Positions 1 to 8,399 of a DNA stretch of 64,000 bases are shown piece after piece. Source of the DNA: a virus; the IMG/VR virus record IMGVR_UViG_3300032323_001428, positions 1-64,000 of that record; one strand, given 5' to 3'. The notes beneath the pieces were generated by a model. It made no database searches and was not told the origin of the DNA. It saw only the letters and a list, made by a program, of their open reading frames with translations. Made by a program: the position numbers and the translations under genes. The first letter of the stretch is position 1. Each line of letters starts with the position of its first letter.

Positions 1-123
1 GAAACCCTGAATTGTTTTATTGACTGTATTAGTTACATTTGTTGTTATTTTGTTTATATCAAATTCCTTTACTCTTCTTTGATAATCAGCAGAGAAACCC
101 TGAATTGTTTTATTGACTGTATT
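1..123. repeat. 30-bp direct repeat inside the structural gene
   Basis: Positions 1-30 and 94-123 are identical, a 93-bp (31-codon) period in frame with the minus-strand gene. The repeat encodes the NTVNKTIQGF segment and may be one of several periodic units continuing beyond the window edge. Confidence 0.8.
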
Positions 124-330
124 GTTTACGTTATTGTTAATATTTGTAGATATTGTGCTTATAATATTATCTACTGCAGAAGGTGCTGGTTGAACTCCTG
201 CTCTTTGAAAACCTACAATTTTATTTGCAGCACCAAATACAGAACCACCTGAAATAAAGTTCTGTGCTGCTGCTTTATTTGTATTCTGTCTTCCTACTAT
301 TTTTTCTGGTTTAAGAACAGAACTAACCAT
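1..330 (-). CDS. Large virion structural protein, N-terminus only
   Basis: The frame is open from an ATG at 330 to the left edge, giving the first 110 residues of a longer protein. Its ATG overlaps the end of the gp51 gene (ATGGTTAG), so the two are translationally coupled. The visible part is rich in Asn, Thr, Ile and Val and contains a 10-residue segment (NTVNKTIQGF) twice, 31 residues apart. Being next to gp26 and gp51, it is probably a baseplate hub or tape-measure-type protein, but I do not recognise a family from this fragment. The C-terminus lies outside the window. Confidence 0.6.
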   Translation of the reverse strand, partial: MVSSVLKPEKIVGRQNTNKAAAQNFISGGSVFGAANKIVGFQRAGVQPAPSAVDNIISTISTNINNNVNNTVNKTIQGFSADYQRRVKEFDINKITTNVTNTVNKTIQGF

Positions 331-502
331 TTTGTTGCTGCTGTTGTTTTAATTTTTCTTCTTCAATATGTTGCTGTAGAAGTGCTAAGTAAATATCCCT
401 TTCCCAAGGAATCATTGCTTCTATCTCAGTTAATGAATATTTATGGAACTGCATCAGTGCAAAATTGATTCTAAAATATGACTCTAGTTCCATATGAGCC
501 AT
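323..502 (-). CDS. 51: gp51-like baseplate hub assembly catalyst
   Basis: A 59-residue protein starting MAHMELESYF, with a central 'MIPWERDIYLALLQQHIEEE' segment and a Gln-rich tail. Small proteins with the pattern 'FHKYSLTEIEAMIPWERDIY' follow gp26 in T4-like cyanophages and are annotated as gp51, which helps assemble the baseplate hub and is not thought to remain in the virion. The start at 502 lies 3 nt from the gp26 stop at 505; the ATG at 493 is an alternative. The end overlaps the next gene's ATG. Assigned from family pattern plus position. Confidence 0.65.
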   Translation of the reverse strand: MAHMELESYFRINFALMQFHKYSLTEIEAMIPWERDIYLALLQQHIEEEKLKQQQQQNG

Positions 503-504
503 AC

Positions 505-1233
505 TTAGCCGAAAAAACTTGTCAGTCCTTCCAATACAACATCACTTTCCACTTTAGTTTTTGGGTTTGTGACTTTCACAGTATGAGAAAGTCTAGGCAT
601 CGTATCAAAGAACTTTTCAATTTCCTTGAATTGATTTGGGGTTAGAGTTTCAATCCAATCAGTCAATTCTTTTTTGGTAGAATCCGCAGCAGACCAACTT
701 TCCTCTGCGTTAAAAATAACATCAATACAAGAAGAGATTATATCAAAAGACCTTTCGATATTTGATGAACTTTGATTTGAACTAAAATCAAAATTAGTTT
801 TAATGAATTGGTCTAATGAAGGATACTTCATCTTCAAAACCAAATCAGTATCAAGTTGAATTTCTCTCTTATGTTCTGGGTCTTCTTCAACTTTAATTTG
901 GTCAATAAAAACAGTTACTGGAACTTGTGTTTCTCCATCATCACCACAAGTTATAATCAAGTCAAGACTTTCTCCAACTGACTTACCACGAACATTTAAG
1001 AAAATATACTCAATATCAAAAGTAGGTAGTTCTTCTACTTTAACACCTTTAGTTACAATACAATCTTTTAATACTTGCTTGATTGCATTTGTAATCTCTT
1101 TTGTGCTTTGACTTTCAAGAGCAAGAATCAATATTTTCTCTTCTTTGACTAGAAATGGTCTGTATTTAATTGTTTTTCCAGTTGATGGTAAAACCAATTC
1201 ATATTGTGGCGTTTTGATAGTCGGCAATCCCAT
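505..1233 (-). CDS. 26: gp26-like baseplate hub subunit
   Basis: A 242-residue protein. Its N-terminus (MGLPTIKTPQYELVLPSTG) followed by 'YRPFLVKEEKILILALES' is the typical opening of T4 gp26-family hub proteins in cyanophages. The family forms part of the baseplate central hub assembly. It sits upstream of gp51 in the same orientation, matching the conserved 26-51 order. Length is normal for cyanophage gp26. The start ATG at 1233 is the first in a clean frame and follows an AT-rich leader. Confidence 0.8.
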   Translation of the reverse strand: MGLPTIKTPQYELVLPSTGKTIKYRPFLVKEEKILILALESQSTKEITNAIKQVLKDCIVTKGVKVEELPTFDIEYIFLNVRGKSVGESLDLIITCGDDGETQVPVTVFIDQIKVEEDPEHKREIQLDTDLVLKMKYPSLDQFIKTNFDFSSNQSSSNIERSFDIISSCIDVIFNAEESWSAADSTKKELTDWIETLTPNQFKEIEKFFDTMPRLSHTVKVTNPKTKVESDVVLEGLTSFFG

Positions 1234-1283
1234 TGTATAGCAATTATTAATGTTTTTATTATTTATTCAGTTATTAAATTTAT

Positions 1284-2042
1284 TTATTTACGCAAATTGC
1301 CGTAATTCTTCTCCATTACGTATCTTGTATATTGAAATGTAACTGTTGTTTTTACAATTTGACTTCCTTCATAAGTCAAAGGCATCGCAGTAATATTTGT
1401 TGGAAATGCTTCAAGCATTCTATAAGTTAAATGTGGTGGGAATCTTATATCATTTGGTTTTGAACTATCAAAATTTCTTTCAAATTTTGTAAGTGATATA
1501 ATTCTCCTATAATCATCTGGATATCTAAATCGAAAGAAATCTCTTTTGTCTTTTCCTAGATTATTACCTTGTCCTTTTTCATTTGCTGGTAATTCACCAG
1601 TACCACCATATAATGGATTGATAAAGTTCATCCATTCTTCAAAAAGACGAATTAAATTATATTCACTATCCACATAAAAAGTCATTGTGAATTCTGGGAA
1701 AATTCTTCTCGTTGGAAATCTTTCAATCGTTCCCTGACGACTTCCCATTTCTTCTGTTACGTCAAACTGTACTCCAGGAATAACTGCTTCCGCACAATAA
1801 AAATCATAAACATAATTTTTTGTTTGATTTCCAGTAATAACATTAGATTTGCGTAACCAACTCATCAATCCACTTCCACCAGCATCAACATTGGTTAAAT
1901 GCAATGATACTTTAAACTGACTAGTAAGAGATAAATTACCAAAAATATCTCTTGCCGAAGGCATCCCATTTGATGGACTACCTTCAGTCATCTTAAGGTA
2001 TAATGGTCCTATTTCTGGAGACCCACTTTTTGGAGTAGCCAT
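1284..2042 (-). CDS. 54: gp54-like baseplate tail-tube initiator
   Basis: A 252-residue protein with a tail-tube-like core: 'FYCAEAVIPGVQFDVTEEMGSRQG', a 'RRIFPEFTMTFYVDSEYNLIR' strand pair and 'FEEWMNFINP'. This spacing of an inward-facing loop, a hydrophobic beta-strand and a helix is that of tube and tube-initiator proteins. T4 gp54 sits on the baseplate and starts polymerisation of the gp19 tube. It is transcribed divergently from gp4, gp48 and gp53. Choosing gp54 over another tube-like protein rests on context. Confidence 0.6.
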   Translation of the reverse strand: MATPKSGSPEIGPLYLKMTEGSPSNGMPSARDIFGNLSLTSQFKVSLHLTNVDAGGSGLMSWLRKSNVITGNQTKNYVYDFYCAEAVIPGVQFDVTEEMGSRQGTIERFPTRRIFPEFTMTFYVDSEYNLIRLFEEWMNFINPLYGGTGELPANEKGQGNNLGKDKRDFFRFRYPDDYRRIISLTKFERNFDSSKPNDIRFPPHLTYRMLEAFPTNITAMPLTYEGSQIVKTTVTFQYTRYVMEKNYGNLRK

Positions 2043-2043
2043 C

Positions 2044-2051
2044 TATAAATA
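2044..2051 (+). promoter_or_regulatory. Late promoter for gp4-gp48-gp53 operon
   Basis: A perfect TATAAATA lies in the 30-bp divergent gap between gp54 and gp4, 22 bp before the gp4 ATG at 2073. This matches the T4-type gp55-dependent late promoter and would drive the plus-strand structural block. Confidence 0.75.
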
Positions 2052-2072
2052 TCTTAAGTGTTTATACTATGT

Positions 2073-2540
2073 ATGCCTCGTAACGAAGATAGTAAATATA
2101 GACAGGGAAAATACAGACCACATAATCCACAAAAGTATGGTGGTGACCCATCAAATATTGTCTATAGGTCTTCTTATGAATTGAAGTTTATGCAATATTG
2201 TGATTTGACTGAAAGTGTGAATTCTTGGAAAAGTGAAGAGTTTTTTATTCCTTATCGTTCACCAATAGATAATAAGTATCATAGATACTTTCCTGACTTT
2301 TTTGTGAAGTATAAAGACAAGGACGGAAATACTAGAACTCTTGTTGTTGAAATCAAACCAGCAAAAGATTTAAAAATGCCCGAAACAAATCCCAAAAGAA
2401 GAACAAAGTCTTGGGCTTATTCAGTAAAAATGTGGGTAGTCAATCAAGCAAAGTGGGAAGCTTGCCGTGAATATTGTAAAGATAGAGGTTGGGAATTCAA
2501 GGTGTTCACCGAACGTGAGTTGGGGATAAACGTAAAATGA
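2073..2540 (+). CDS. 4: gp4-like head completion protein
   Basis: A 155-residue basic protein from ATG 2073 (MPRNEDSKYRQGKYRP). It carries 'YRSSYELKFMQYCDL', 'YRSPIDNKYHRYFPDFFVKY' and 'TLVVEIKPAKD', the TnsA-like PD-(D/E)XK arrangement (Glu; PDFF; ExK) found in the T4 gp4 (gp50) head-completion family. These proteins finish packaged heads before tail joining. An upstream in-frame Met at 2058 would overlap the late-promoter transcript start, so 2073 is preferred. The stop overlaps the next ATG. Confidence 0.75.
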   Translation: MPRNEDSKYRQGKYRPHNPQKYGGDPSNIVYRSSYELKFMQYCDLTESVNSWKSEEFFIPYRSPIDNKYHRYFPDFFVKYKDKDGNTRTLVVEIKPAKDLKMPETNPKRRTKSWAYSVKMWVVNQAKWEACREYCKDRGWEFKVFTERELGINVK

Positions 2541-3034
2541 TTGCAGACGACATTAGAAAACAAGCAGGCAACAAATATCGTAGTAGTGATTGGTGGACCA
2601 ATTCACTAATGAATGAATTGAGAAATCAACAAAATAAAGATATTAACGAAGCAGATACTGGATTTATAAAACCAGGAGATTTGGTTTTCTTTTTATATTC
2701 CGCAAAGTATCCACAAAAATATGAATATTGGGACAAACACCCTTTATCTTATGTTTTAGACATTAGTTTTAATGAAGGTTGGTTTCTTGGAGCAAATCTT
2801 CATTACCTCAATCCACAATATCGTGGAGGTGTCGCACAATCCTTTCTAAATAAAGAAGGAGTTGTAAACGCACCCAAGAAAACTTTACACAAATACCTCT
2901 TCTCTGGGGTAATGACTGAATTCTTTAAAGTGCCTGAAAAAGAATGGAGAGAAGTATCGTTGCTTCCAACAGAGAAGTTTGTTGATAAAAGAGGTCAACC
3001 AGTATTTAAAACCAAAGTTTGGGACGCACCATAG
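2537..3034 (+). CDS. Conserved cyanophage structural-operon protein, unknown
   Basis: A 165-residue soluble protein overlapping the gp4 stop by 4 nt and ending directly before the gp48 ATG. It contains 'RSSDWWTNSLMNEL', 'IKPGDLVFFLYSAKYP' and 'YWDKHPLSYVLDI'. I do not recognise a named family. Its position between gp4 and gp48 suggests a neck or baseplate assembly role; this is inferred from context only. No signal peptide or membrane segment is seen. Confidence 0.65.
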   Translation: MIADDIRKQAGNKYRSSDWWTNSLMNELRNQQNKDINEADTGFIKPGDLVFFLYSAKYPQKYEYWDKHPLSYVLDISFNEGWFLGANLHYLNPQYRGGVAQSFLNKEGVVNAPKKTLHKYLFSGVMTEFFKVPEKEWREVSLLPTEKFVDKRGQPVFKTKVWDAP

Positions 3035-4540
3035 ATGGCTTATGAAGTATTAAAAGACGAATATTATACTTCTGGTTTAGGTCCTCTTGGTCCTAGTCCT
3101 CTTGGTATTAGATATGACCCAGTAACTGGAGATTATGAATTAAAAGCAAAAAGTGCGTTAGGATATGATATAGGAATTGGACTAGCAATATTCTATAAAA
3201 ATGGTAGTTACACAAGTGATGCAATACGAGACCCAAAATTGTTTGTAGATGGAGATCCAAACAAACCAACAGCATTGGCGCAACAACTCTCAGTGGATAT
3301 AAGGAAGAAGGTATACGCAGCATATCAAGTAAAAGGAGGTGTTGCTGGTAAAAATGTAGTTAATTCTTCCGCAACACCTGCAAATCAAAATAGCAAAGCA
3401 GGAGTAAACAATAGTTTTCCAGGAACAAATCCAGGAATAGCAACAGCAATACCAGGAACAGGTGCATTAGCAGCACCACCAGGACAAGGGAACTTTTTTG
3501 ATCCTGGATTTGCTGCTCTTGCTAATCTCAATTTTGATAGCAATAATGAAAAAGATATTTTCAAAAGTGGTCTTTTATTGTACCCAATTGATATTTTAAA
3601 AGAACAACAAGACACATTACAAATTACAATGTATCGTTATAAAGCACCATTAGAAGGAGTATTTAGTGGAAATGTAAATCCAGCAGATATTTTCAAACAA
3701 GGATTGCAAAGAAATAGTGCATTAAAAGAATCAATTGCAACTACTATTTTACCAATTCCTTCTGGTATTCAAGACAATAATGCTATAAGTTGGGGTGATG
3801 ATACAATGAATAATATGACGGCAGCAGTTACTGCCGGAATGATTAAGAATGTAGGACAACAGGCAGGAATTCAAGCAGCACTTTCATTATTAAATTCAAC
3901 GACAGGGGGAAGTTTACCAACAGGAGCAGCGAACCAACTTACTGCTTTAGGATTTGCTGGTGCAGACTTAAACAACCCTATGGTAAAAACTGCAATAACT
4001 TCATTATTATTAAAAAATGCTGGTTTTGAAGTTCCAGCAGAAACTATCTTAGCAAGAGGATTTGGAATTGTTCCAAACTCAAACCTTGAATTATTATTCC
4101 AAGGTCCAACACTTCGTTCATTTAGTTTCAGTTGGCGTATGAGCCCAAGAAGTGCTAAAGAAGCAACAAATGTAAAAAGAATTATTCGTATGTTTAAACA
4201 AGGCAGTGCTCCAAGAAAATTAAACTCACAGTCTGGTGCTGGTGCTGCTTCTCTTTTTCTTGGAACTCCAAATATCTTTAAACTTTCGTATAAAACAGCA
4301 GGAAGTAAAGAAATATCTGGATTAAATAAATTTAAGATATGTGCTCTTGTTAATATGAATGTGATTTATGCACCTGACGGTCAATGGGCTGCTTATGCTG
4401 AAGGACAACCAGTGTCTTTGCAGATGTCCTTAAACTTCCAAGAAATTGAACCAGTTTATGAAAGTGATTATCAAAATAAAATATTTGGTAATCTTGGTGA
4501 TAATTATAGTCTAGTCAAAGACGACGATGTAGGATACTAA
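3035..4540 (+). CDS. 48: gp48-like baseplate tail-tube cap protein
   Basis: A 501-residue protein. The C-terminal third matches the T4 gp48 pattern: 'PNSNLELLFQGPTLRSFSFSWRMSPRS', 'RIIRMFKQG', 'LNKFKICALVNMNVIYAPDGQWAAY' and 'EIEPVYESDY'. T4 gp48 caps the baseplate hub and nucleates the tail tube together with gp54. The N-terminal half is longer than in T4 and has a Gly/Ala/Pro-rich linker (about residues 108-155), as in cyanophage homologues. It lies in the operon gp4-orf-gp48-gp53. Confidence 0.85.
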   Translation: MAYEVLKDEYYTSGLGPLGPSPLGIRYDPVTGDYELKAKSALGYDIGIGLAIFYKNGSYTSDAIRDPKLFVDGDPNKPTALAQQLSVDIRKKVYAAYQVKGGVAGKNVVNSSATPANQNSKAGVNNSFPGTNPGIATAIPGTGALAAPPGQGNFFDPGFAALANLNFDSNNEKDIFKSGLLLYPIDILKEQQDTLQITMYRYKAPLEGVFSGNVNPADIFKQGLQRNSALKESIATTILPIPSGIQDNNAISWGDDTMNNMTAAVTAGMIKNVGQQAGIQAALSLLNSTTGGSLPTGAANQLTALGFAGADLNNPMVKTAITSLLLKNAGFEVPAETILARGFGIVPNSNLELLFQGPTLRSFSFSWRMSPRSAKEATNVKRIIRMFKQGSAPRKLNSQSGAGAASLFLGTPNIFKLSYKTAGSKEISGLNKFKICALVNMNVIYAPDGQWAAYAEGQPVSLQMSLNFQEIEPVYESDYQNKIFGNLGDNYSLVKDDDVGY

Positions 4541-4541
4541 A

Positions 4542-5375
4542 ATGTCGTATTTCAGAGAACTTCCAAATTTCGAGTATATTGCGAATTTTCCTAATCAGTC
4601 ATTCAACACTGATTATGTTTTAACTAAAAATATATTCAAAAGAGCAAAACTACGTAGTGATATTGCAAATGCAATAACTGCTTTTGAATATTATCAAATT
4701 GTTGATAATGAAAGACCAGACCAAGTTGCTGCAAAAGTTTATGATAACGCAGAACTTGATTGGGTGATTTTAATAACCAATAATATTACAAATATCAATC
4801 AACAATGGCCGTTAGATAATAATAGTTTTTATAAGTATCTCATTGATAAGTATGGAAGTGAAGAAGAACTTGGAAAAACACATCACTGGGAAACTGTTGA
4901 ATTTAGAGACGAATATGGACGTGTTGTAGTTCCTGGTGGTTATCAAGTTGACCCAGCAAAACAAATAACAGTTGCAACTGGTCCAGGACAATTTAATAGT
5001 TATAATTTAGGTGAATTTCCAAAAGAAGATACAGATGTTATTACAATCAATTTAAATCAATATCTTCCTGTTTATAATGGTACGACAGAAACCACACAGG
5101 CAATTATAAAAGATATTGGATATAATTTATCTTCACTAAAAATTAGTGGAAGACAAAATAAAATTGATATTAGTATCACAAATAGTTTAGATACTTGGCC
5201 TGCCAGTTGGGGAGGAAAAACCTCAGTAAAAGGAAGAACTGAAAATACTACCATTCAAGTTCTTGATATTGCATTTGAAAATGATATAGTTCTCAATCCA
5301 TTATTATATGAAATTGTAGGTGAAGAGGTGAATGGTGAAATTATTCCAATATTTAAATTCAAACAACAATTCTAA
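4542..5375 (+). CDS. 53: gp53-like baseplate wedge protein
   Basis: A 277-residue protein. Its N-terminus has the gp53/LysM-like wedge signature: 'FRELPNFEYIANF', 'RAKLRSDIANAITAFEYYQIVDNERPDQVAAKVYDNAELDWVILITN'. T4 gp53 joins adjacent baseplate wedges around the hub. The C-terminal half is beta-rich and specific to cyanophages. It starts 1 nt after the gp48 stop. Confidence 0.8.
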   Translation: MSYFRELPNFEYIANFPNQSFNTDYVLTKNIFKRAKLRSDIANAITAFEYYQIVDNERPDQVAAKVYDNAELDWVILITNNITNINQQWPLDNNSFYKYLIDKYGSEEELGKTHHWETVEFRDEYGRVVVPGGYQVDPAKQITVATGPGQFNSYNLGEFPKEDTDVITINLNQYLPVYNGTTETTQAIIKDIGYNLSSLKISGRQNKIDISITNSLDTWPASWGGKTSVKGRTENTTIQVLDIAFENDIVLNPLLYEIVGEEVNGEIIPIFKFKQQF

Positions 5376-5391
5376 ATAAAATAAAAATCTT

Positions 5392-5688
5392 ATGTCCTTT
5401 CTACCTCCCATAGATGATGTAAAAATAAAAGTATCAAGAAACGTTGAAGCAATTTCTATCACCAATACAAATGCGTCTAAAATTACAACTACATCCATCA
5501 AAGAAGTAAGTAATTATGAATATGAAGTTTTAGAAAATGAAAAGAAAAGAAAACTCTTAATTCTAAAACCAGAATACTTAGCAGTCTTTATAGGTGATAT
5601 GAAGAATATTATGAAGTATGCGGAATCTTCACAATATGTAAATCAAAATACTAAACGTGGTTATAATCCAAAAATTACTGGGGTATGA
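5392..5688 (+). CDS. Small protein after gp53, unknown
   Basis: A 98-residue protein at the end of the plus-strand baseplate operon, 16 nt after gp53. It has a Thr/Ile-rich N-terminal half and a Lys-rich segment with 'KKRKLLILKPEYLAVFIGDMKNIMKYAESSQ'. I do not recognise the family. A structural or assembly accessory role is inferred from operon position. Confidence 0.6.
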   Translation: MSFLPPIDDVKIKVSRNVEAISITNTNASKITTTSIKEVSNYEYEVLENEKKRKLLILKPEYLAVFIGDMKNIMKYAESSQYVNQNTKRGYNPKITGV

Positions 5689-5700
5689 ACCCTATAGACA

Positions 5701-5730
5701 AAAAAATACCCCCGATTTTTTTCGGGGGTA
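5701..5730 (-). terminator. Intrinsic terminator after GIY-YIG gene
   Basis: An 8-bp stem (5707-5714 with 5723-5730, TACCCCCG/CGGGGGTA) is followed on the minus strand by a run of T (complement of 5701-5706). It ends the GIY-YIG transcript from the right. The stem also lies just after the plus-strand operon but has no U-tract in that direction. Confidence 0.75.
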
Positions 5731-5757
5731 AAATGGATTTAAAAAGTGATTTTGAAA

Positions 5758-6420
5758 TCAGGACTCATCTAGAAGAATTCCATATTTTTGTATGTGGTAT
5801 CTAGATTTTTTAGTTTCATCTACAGCAGTTTTGATGCAATCATAAACAATATTATTATATTTTATTCTTTTTGCTCTTGGATTTTTCCCACCAGATATAT
5901 TAACATCCACAATACCTTTATTCCAAGGAACTCTCCCTTGTGTTGCTTCACTTATTTTTAGTTTAGTTTCTTTGGAATGATTTTTACCTTTTCTATTCAT
6001 TTTTGGTTTATTTTTTATTTCCTTTGCTAATTGATTTTTCCTTTCAAAAGAATTTCTAGGAATACCTTTATTGGACTCGCCTATTCTTTTTTTGTGAACT
6101 TCTGTTAAAGATTTACCCAATCTTCCTTTTTTCCTATTGTGTATGTCTATATCATTCATAACTTTAGCAGAACATCCTTTACCTCCACTAGTTTTATTAT
6201 GAAGTATTCCTGTTCCCAAATCTTTTCTTCCAAATACAGAAATCATATAGACCTCGTGCCTAAATGCTTCATCTTCTATTAGATTTTGTTTTAGTAACAA
6301 TATTCTGTCTTTTGGTGGTGGATAAAATCCATTATGTTTTTGGTGTGCTCTTCTCCCTTTACCTTTTCCAATATAATATGGTGTTCCATCTTCACGCAAA
6401 TATGCGTAAGTATAATACAT
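5758..6420 (-). CDS. GIY-YIG homing-type endonuclease with NUMOD3 repeats
   Basis: A 220-residue protein. It opens with the GIY-YIG fold: '[22 protein letters not shown]' (YAY and YYIGKG motifs) and then '[26 protein letters not shown]', with the conserved Glu in HEV. Two or three NUMOD3-like DNA-binding repeats follow ('KRIGESNKGIPRN', 'LKISEATQGRVPW'), then a NUMOD1-like end. It is free-standing between the baseplate operon and gp32. The N-terminal 90 residues are very like those of the gene at 25005-25775, so the two are recent paralogs. A promoter-in-hairpin element precedes it (6428-6510). Confidence 0.85.
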   Translation of the reverse strand: MYYTYAYLREDGTPYYIGKGKGRRAHQKHNGFYPPPKDRILLLKQNLIEDEAFRHEVYMISVFGRKDLGTGILHNKTSGGKGCSAKVMNDIDIHNRKKGRLGKSLTEVHKKRIGESNKGIPRNSFERKNQLAKEIKNKPKMNRKGKNHSKETKLKISEATQGRVPWNKGIVDVNISGGKNPRAKRIKYNNIVYDCIKTAVDETKKSRYHIQKYGILLDES

Positions 6421-6427
6421 TTCTGCT

Positions 6428-6510
6428 CTTTAGTTACTGCATTAGTATTTATACAAGAAAAGGAGCAAAAATGCTCCTCTTCCCACCTTTAGAGATTGCA
6501 GTAACTTAAG
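6428..6510 (-). promoter_or_regulatory. Inverted repeat enclosing late promoter and terminator
   Basis: Arms 6428-6441 and 6497-6510 pair over 14 bp with one mismatch. Between them, on the minus strand, are a 7-bp hairpin (6461-6478, AGGAGCA/TGCTCCT, which can terminate the gp32 transcript) and a late promoter TATAAATA (6446-6453). The promoter-proximal arm abuts the AGAG ribosome binding site and ATG at 6420. Read-through RNA would fold the arm away; late RNA starts just before it and stays open. Confidence 0.7.
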
Positions 6511-6520
6511 GCATCACTAT

Positions 6521-7417
6521 TTATTCTGCTGCTAAACGCGCAAAATATGCAAGTGTATCATCATCCTCGTCATCACTAGAAGCAGAAGGACGAACTGAAA
6601 CAGATTCCTTTACAGGACGTGAAACTTCATCTTCTTCCTCTTCACCAATCGTCTCGGGGTCTTGGTACTTAGGAGTTCCTTTAATACCAAGTGTATAATC
6701 AAGACGTTTCTTCAAATCTTCATAAGACTTGAACTCACTTGGAGAAACAAAATCATTCAAGTTGTTGAGTGATTTATAGATTGTTTCCAGTTCATCATCA
6801 TCTTCAAGAAGAGCAGAAGATGGTGCAAACTCCGACTTATCGTAGTTCCAATAACCATCTTTCTTTACCAACTTCAATTTGAAATTAGCACCCTTCCAGA
6901 AATCAAAAGGATTGATTGGTTCTTCATCATCAAACTCTGGTTGCATAGAAGCCATAATCTTATCAAAGATTTTCTTACCAAACTTATAAAGGAACACTCG
7001 TCCTTCATTCGCAGGGTTCACAGGGTCTTTTACAACATAAATGTTTGCGAAATAAGAAAGCTTACGCTTACGATCACGAACAATGTTTTGATTATCCTTA
7101 CTACCAGTATTCCAAAGTTCACGGTTTGCTTCACATACAGGACAGTTTTGTCCCAAAGTAGTGAGGCAATTATCAATCAACCAACCACCAGTTCCTTGAA
7201 ATGCATGAGACCAAACCTGTGCCCAAGGTAGATCACAACCTTCGGGAGCAGGAAGAAAACGGATTACAGCAGAACCAGTTCCACCCTTATCCATTACAGG
7301 TTTCCAAAAACGATCATCATCTTTGGAACCACCGTCGTTGAGTTTCTCAACTTGTTTGATGAGTTTCTCGGTCAAAGAACCCATCTTGGATTGCTTTTTA
7401 AGATCAGCAAAAGACAT
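6521..7417 (-). CDS. 32: gp32-like single-stranded DNA-binding protein
   Basis: A 298-residue protein with gp32 architecture: a basic N-terminal cooperativity segment, a core with a zinc site visible as His71, Cys84, Cys92 and Cys95 (SH...NC...NCPVC), and a very acidic C-terminal tail ending 'DDEDDDTLAYFARLAAE' for binding replication partners. It coats ssDNA in phage replication, recombination and repair. gp59 (its helicase-loader partner) lies upstream with one gene between. A strong sigma70-like promoter precedes it, fitting early or middle expression. Confidence 0.95.
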   Translation of the reverse strand: MSFADLKKQSKMGSLTEKLIKQVEKLNDGGSKDDDRFWKPVMDKGGTGSAVIRFLPAPEGCDLPWAQVWSHAFQGTGGWLIDNCLTTLGQNCPVCEANRELWNTGSKDNQNIVRDRKRKLSYFANIYVVKDPVNPANEGRVFLYKFGKKIFDKIMASMQPEFDDEEPINPFDFWKGANFKLKLVKKDGYWNYDKSEFAPSSALLEDDDELETIYKSLNNLNDFVSPSEFKSYEDLKKRLDYTLGIKGTPKYQDPETIGEEEEDEVSRPVKESVSVRPSASSDDEDDDTLAYFARLAAE

Positions 7418-7461
7418 TTGTATTCTCCGTATTAGTAGTATTGAGAGTATTGTACATATTA

Positions 7462-7490
7462 AGTATAGCAGGTATAAGGTCAGTCGTCAA
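7462..7490 (-). promoter_or_regulatory. sigma70-like early promoter for gp32
   Basis: On the minus strand TTGACG (complement of 7485-7490), a 17-bp spacer and TATACT (complement of 7462-7467). It lies within and just after the 3' end of the preceding gene and about 45 bp before the gp32 ATG. Confidence 0.75.
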
Positions 7491-7812
7491 GGGAATTTTC
7501 AAGTTTTTCAATAGACTCTTCCATCTTCGCAAAAAACGTATTGATATCATCTCCTGGTTCTAATCCAAATAATAAAGCAGAATCAAGAATTCGATTTCTC
7601 ATTTCTATTGCTTCTGGGTCATCAGATAGAGACATTCTAAAAATAAAAACTTTTTGTTTTTCCAAAAATTGTTTCATCGTTTCTAGATGTTCCCTTTTTT
7701 TATCTTTATCAGAAAAAGGAATTTCCATCAATTCACTAAAAAGTTTATGTTGTAGTTCATCAAGTTCAAACAAAGATTCTCTGACTTGTTCTGAATCAAA
7801 AAATCCACTCAT
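7480..7812 (-). CDS. DUF1825-like protein related to a cyanobacterial family
   Basis: A 110-residue all-helical acidic protein. It opens 'GFFDSEQVRESLFELDELQ' and continues 'REHLETMKQFLEKQKVFIFRMSLSDDPEAIEM', resembling the cyanobacterial DUF1825 family (GFFDSE-VQ- start; -KQ-FIFR-LSDD- middle). The biochemical role of DUF1825 is not known to me. It overlaps the gp59 stop by 4 nt and precedes gp32, so it is made with the replication core. In T4 nothing occupies this slot. A gp33-type regulator is a weaker alternative. Confidence 0.6.
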   Translation of the reverse strand: MSGFFDSEQVRESLFELDELQHKLFSELMEIPFSDKDKKREHLETMKQFLEKQKVFIFRMSLSDDPEAIEMRNRILDSALLFGLEPGDDINTFFAKMEESIEKLENSLDD

Positions 7813-8399
7813 AAAACAATCTCCTTGAGAATTTCTTTATACTTTGCTACATCAATATTTAGGAATGGTTCATACTTTCGAATTCTTAGACTGACGGTTT
7901 CCCACACTGGGTCTGTTAGTTTCTTATCAAACTTTTCAACATAACCCAATATCATATCCAATATCACCATTGTTTCCAAACTAATTGCTTTTTGAAAATA
8001 CTTTTTGAGAATCTCTGGGTGCTGATTGTTTTTGATCTCAAATAATTCTACAAAACTATCTTTGTGTATAAAGACTTCTGCTTCTGTTTTGAATAAGTAA
8101 AAAAGACTTTGAGATTTCTTCAACCAGTTTGTATAAATTTGTTCTCCATTTTCGATGATTTCACCAATCCATAACGATTGAGTATCATTACATTCAGCAA
8201 AGTTTGCTACAAAATATGCTTTGATTTCATCATCATTCTTCTGTCTAGAAGTTCGTTCAAAGAAATACCTATCCTTCCTCTTATGAAAAGAGTCCAGAGA
8301 TGCTCTGGACTTTCCACAATATTTAAAGTAATCGTAATTTTCTTTTGTGAAATGATTTTTGAATGCTAAGTAAGTTTTATATACATCAAAAGGTGTCAC
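7809..8399 (-). CDS. 59: gp59-like helicase loader
   Basis: A 196-residue basic protein with the gp59 opening 'MTPFDVYKTYLAFKNHFTKENYDYFKYCGKSRASLDSFHKRKDRYFFERTSRQ', typical of T4-like helicase assembly factors. T4 gp59 loads the gp41 helicase onto gp32-coated forks. Its position just upstream of gp32 and after a gp33-like gene mirrors the T4 order 33-59-32. It overlaps both neighbours by 4 nt. Confidence 0.85.
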   Translation of the reverse strand: MTPFDVYKTYLAFKNHFTKENYDYFKYCGKSRASLDSFHKRKDRYFFERTSRQKNDDEIKAYFVANFAECNDTQSLWIGEIIENGEQIYTNWLKKSQSLFYLFKTEAEVFIHKDSFVELFEIKNNQHPEILKKYFQKAISLETMVILDMILGYVEKFDKKLTDPVWETVSLRIRKYEPFLNIDVAKYKEILKEIVL

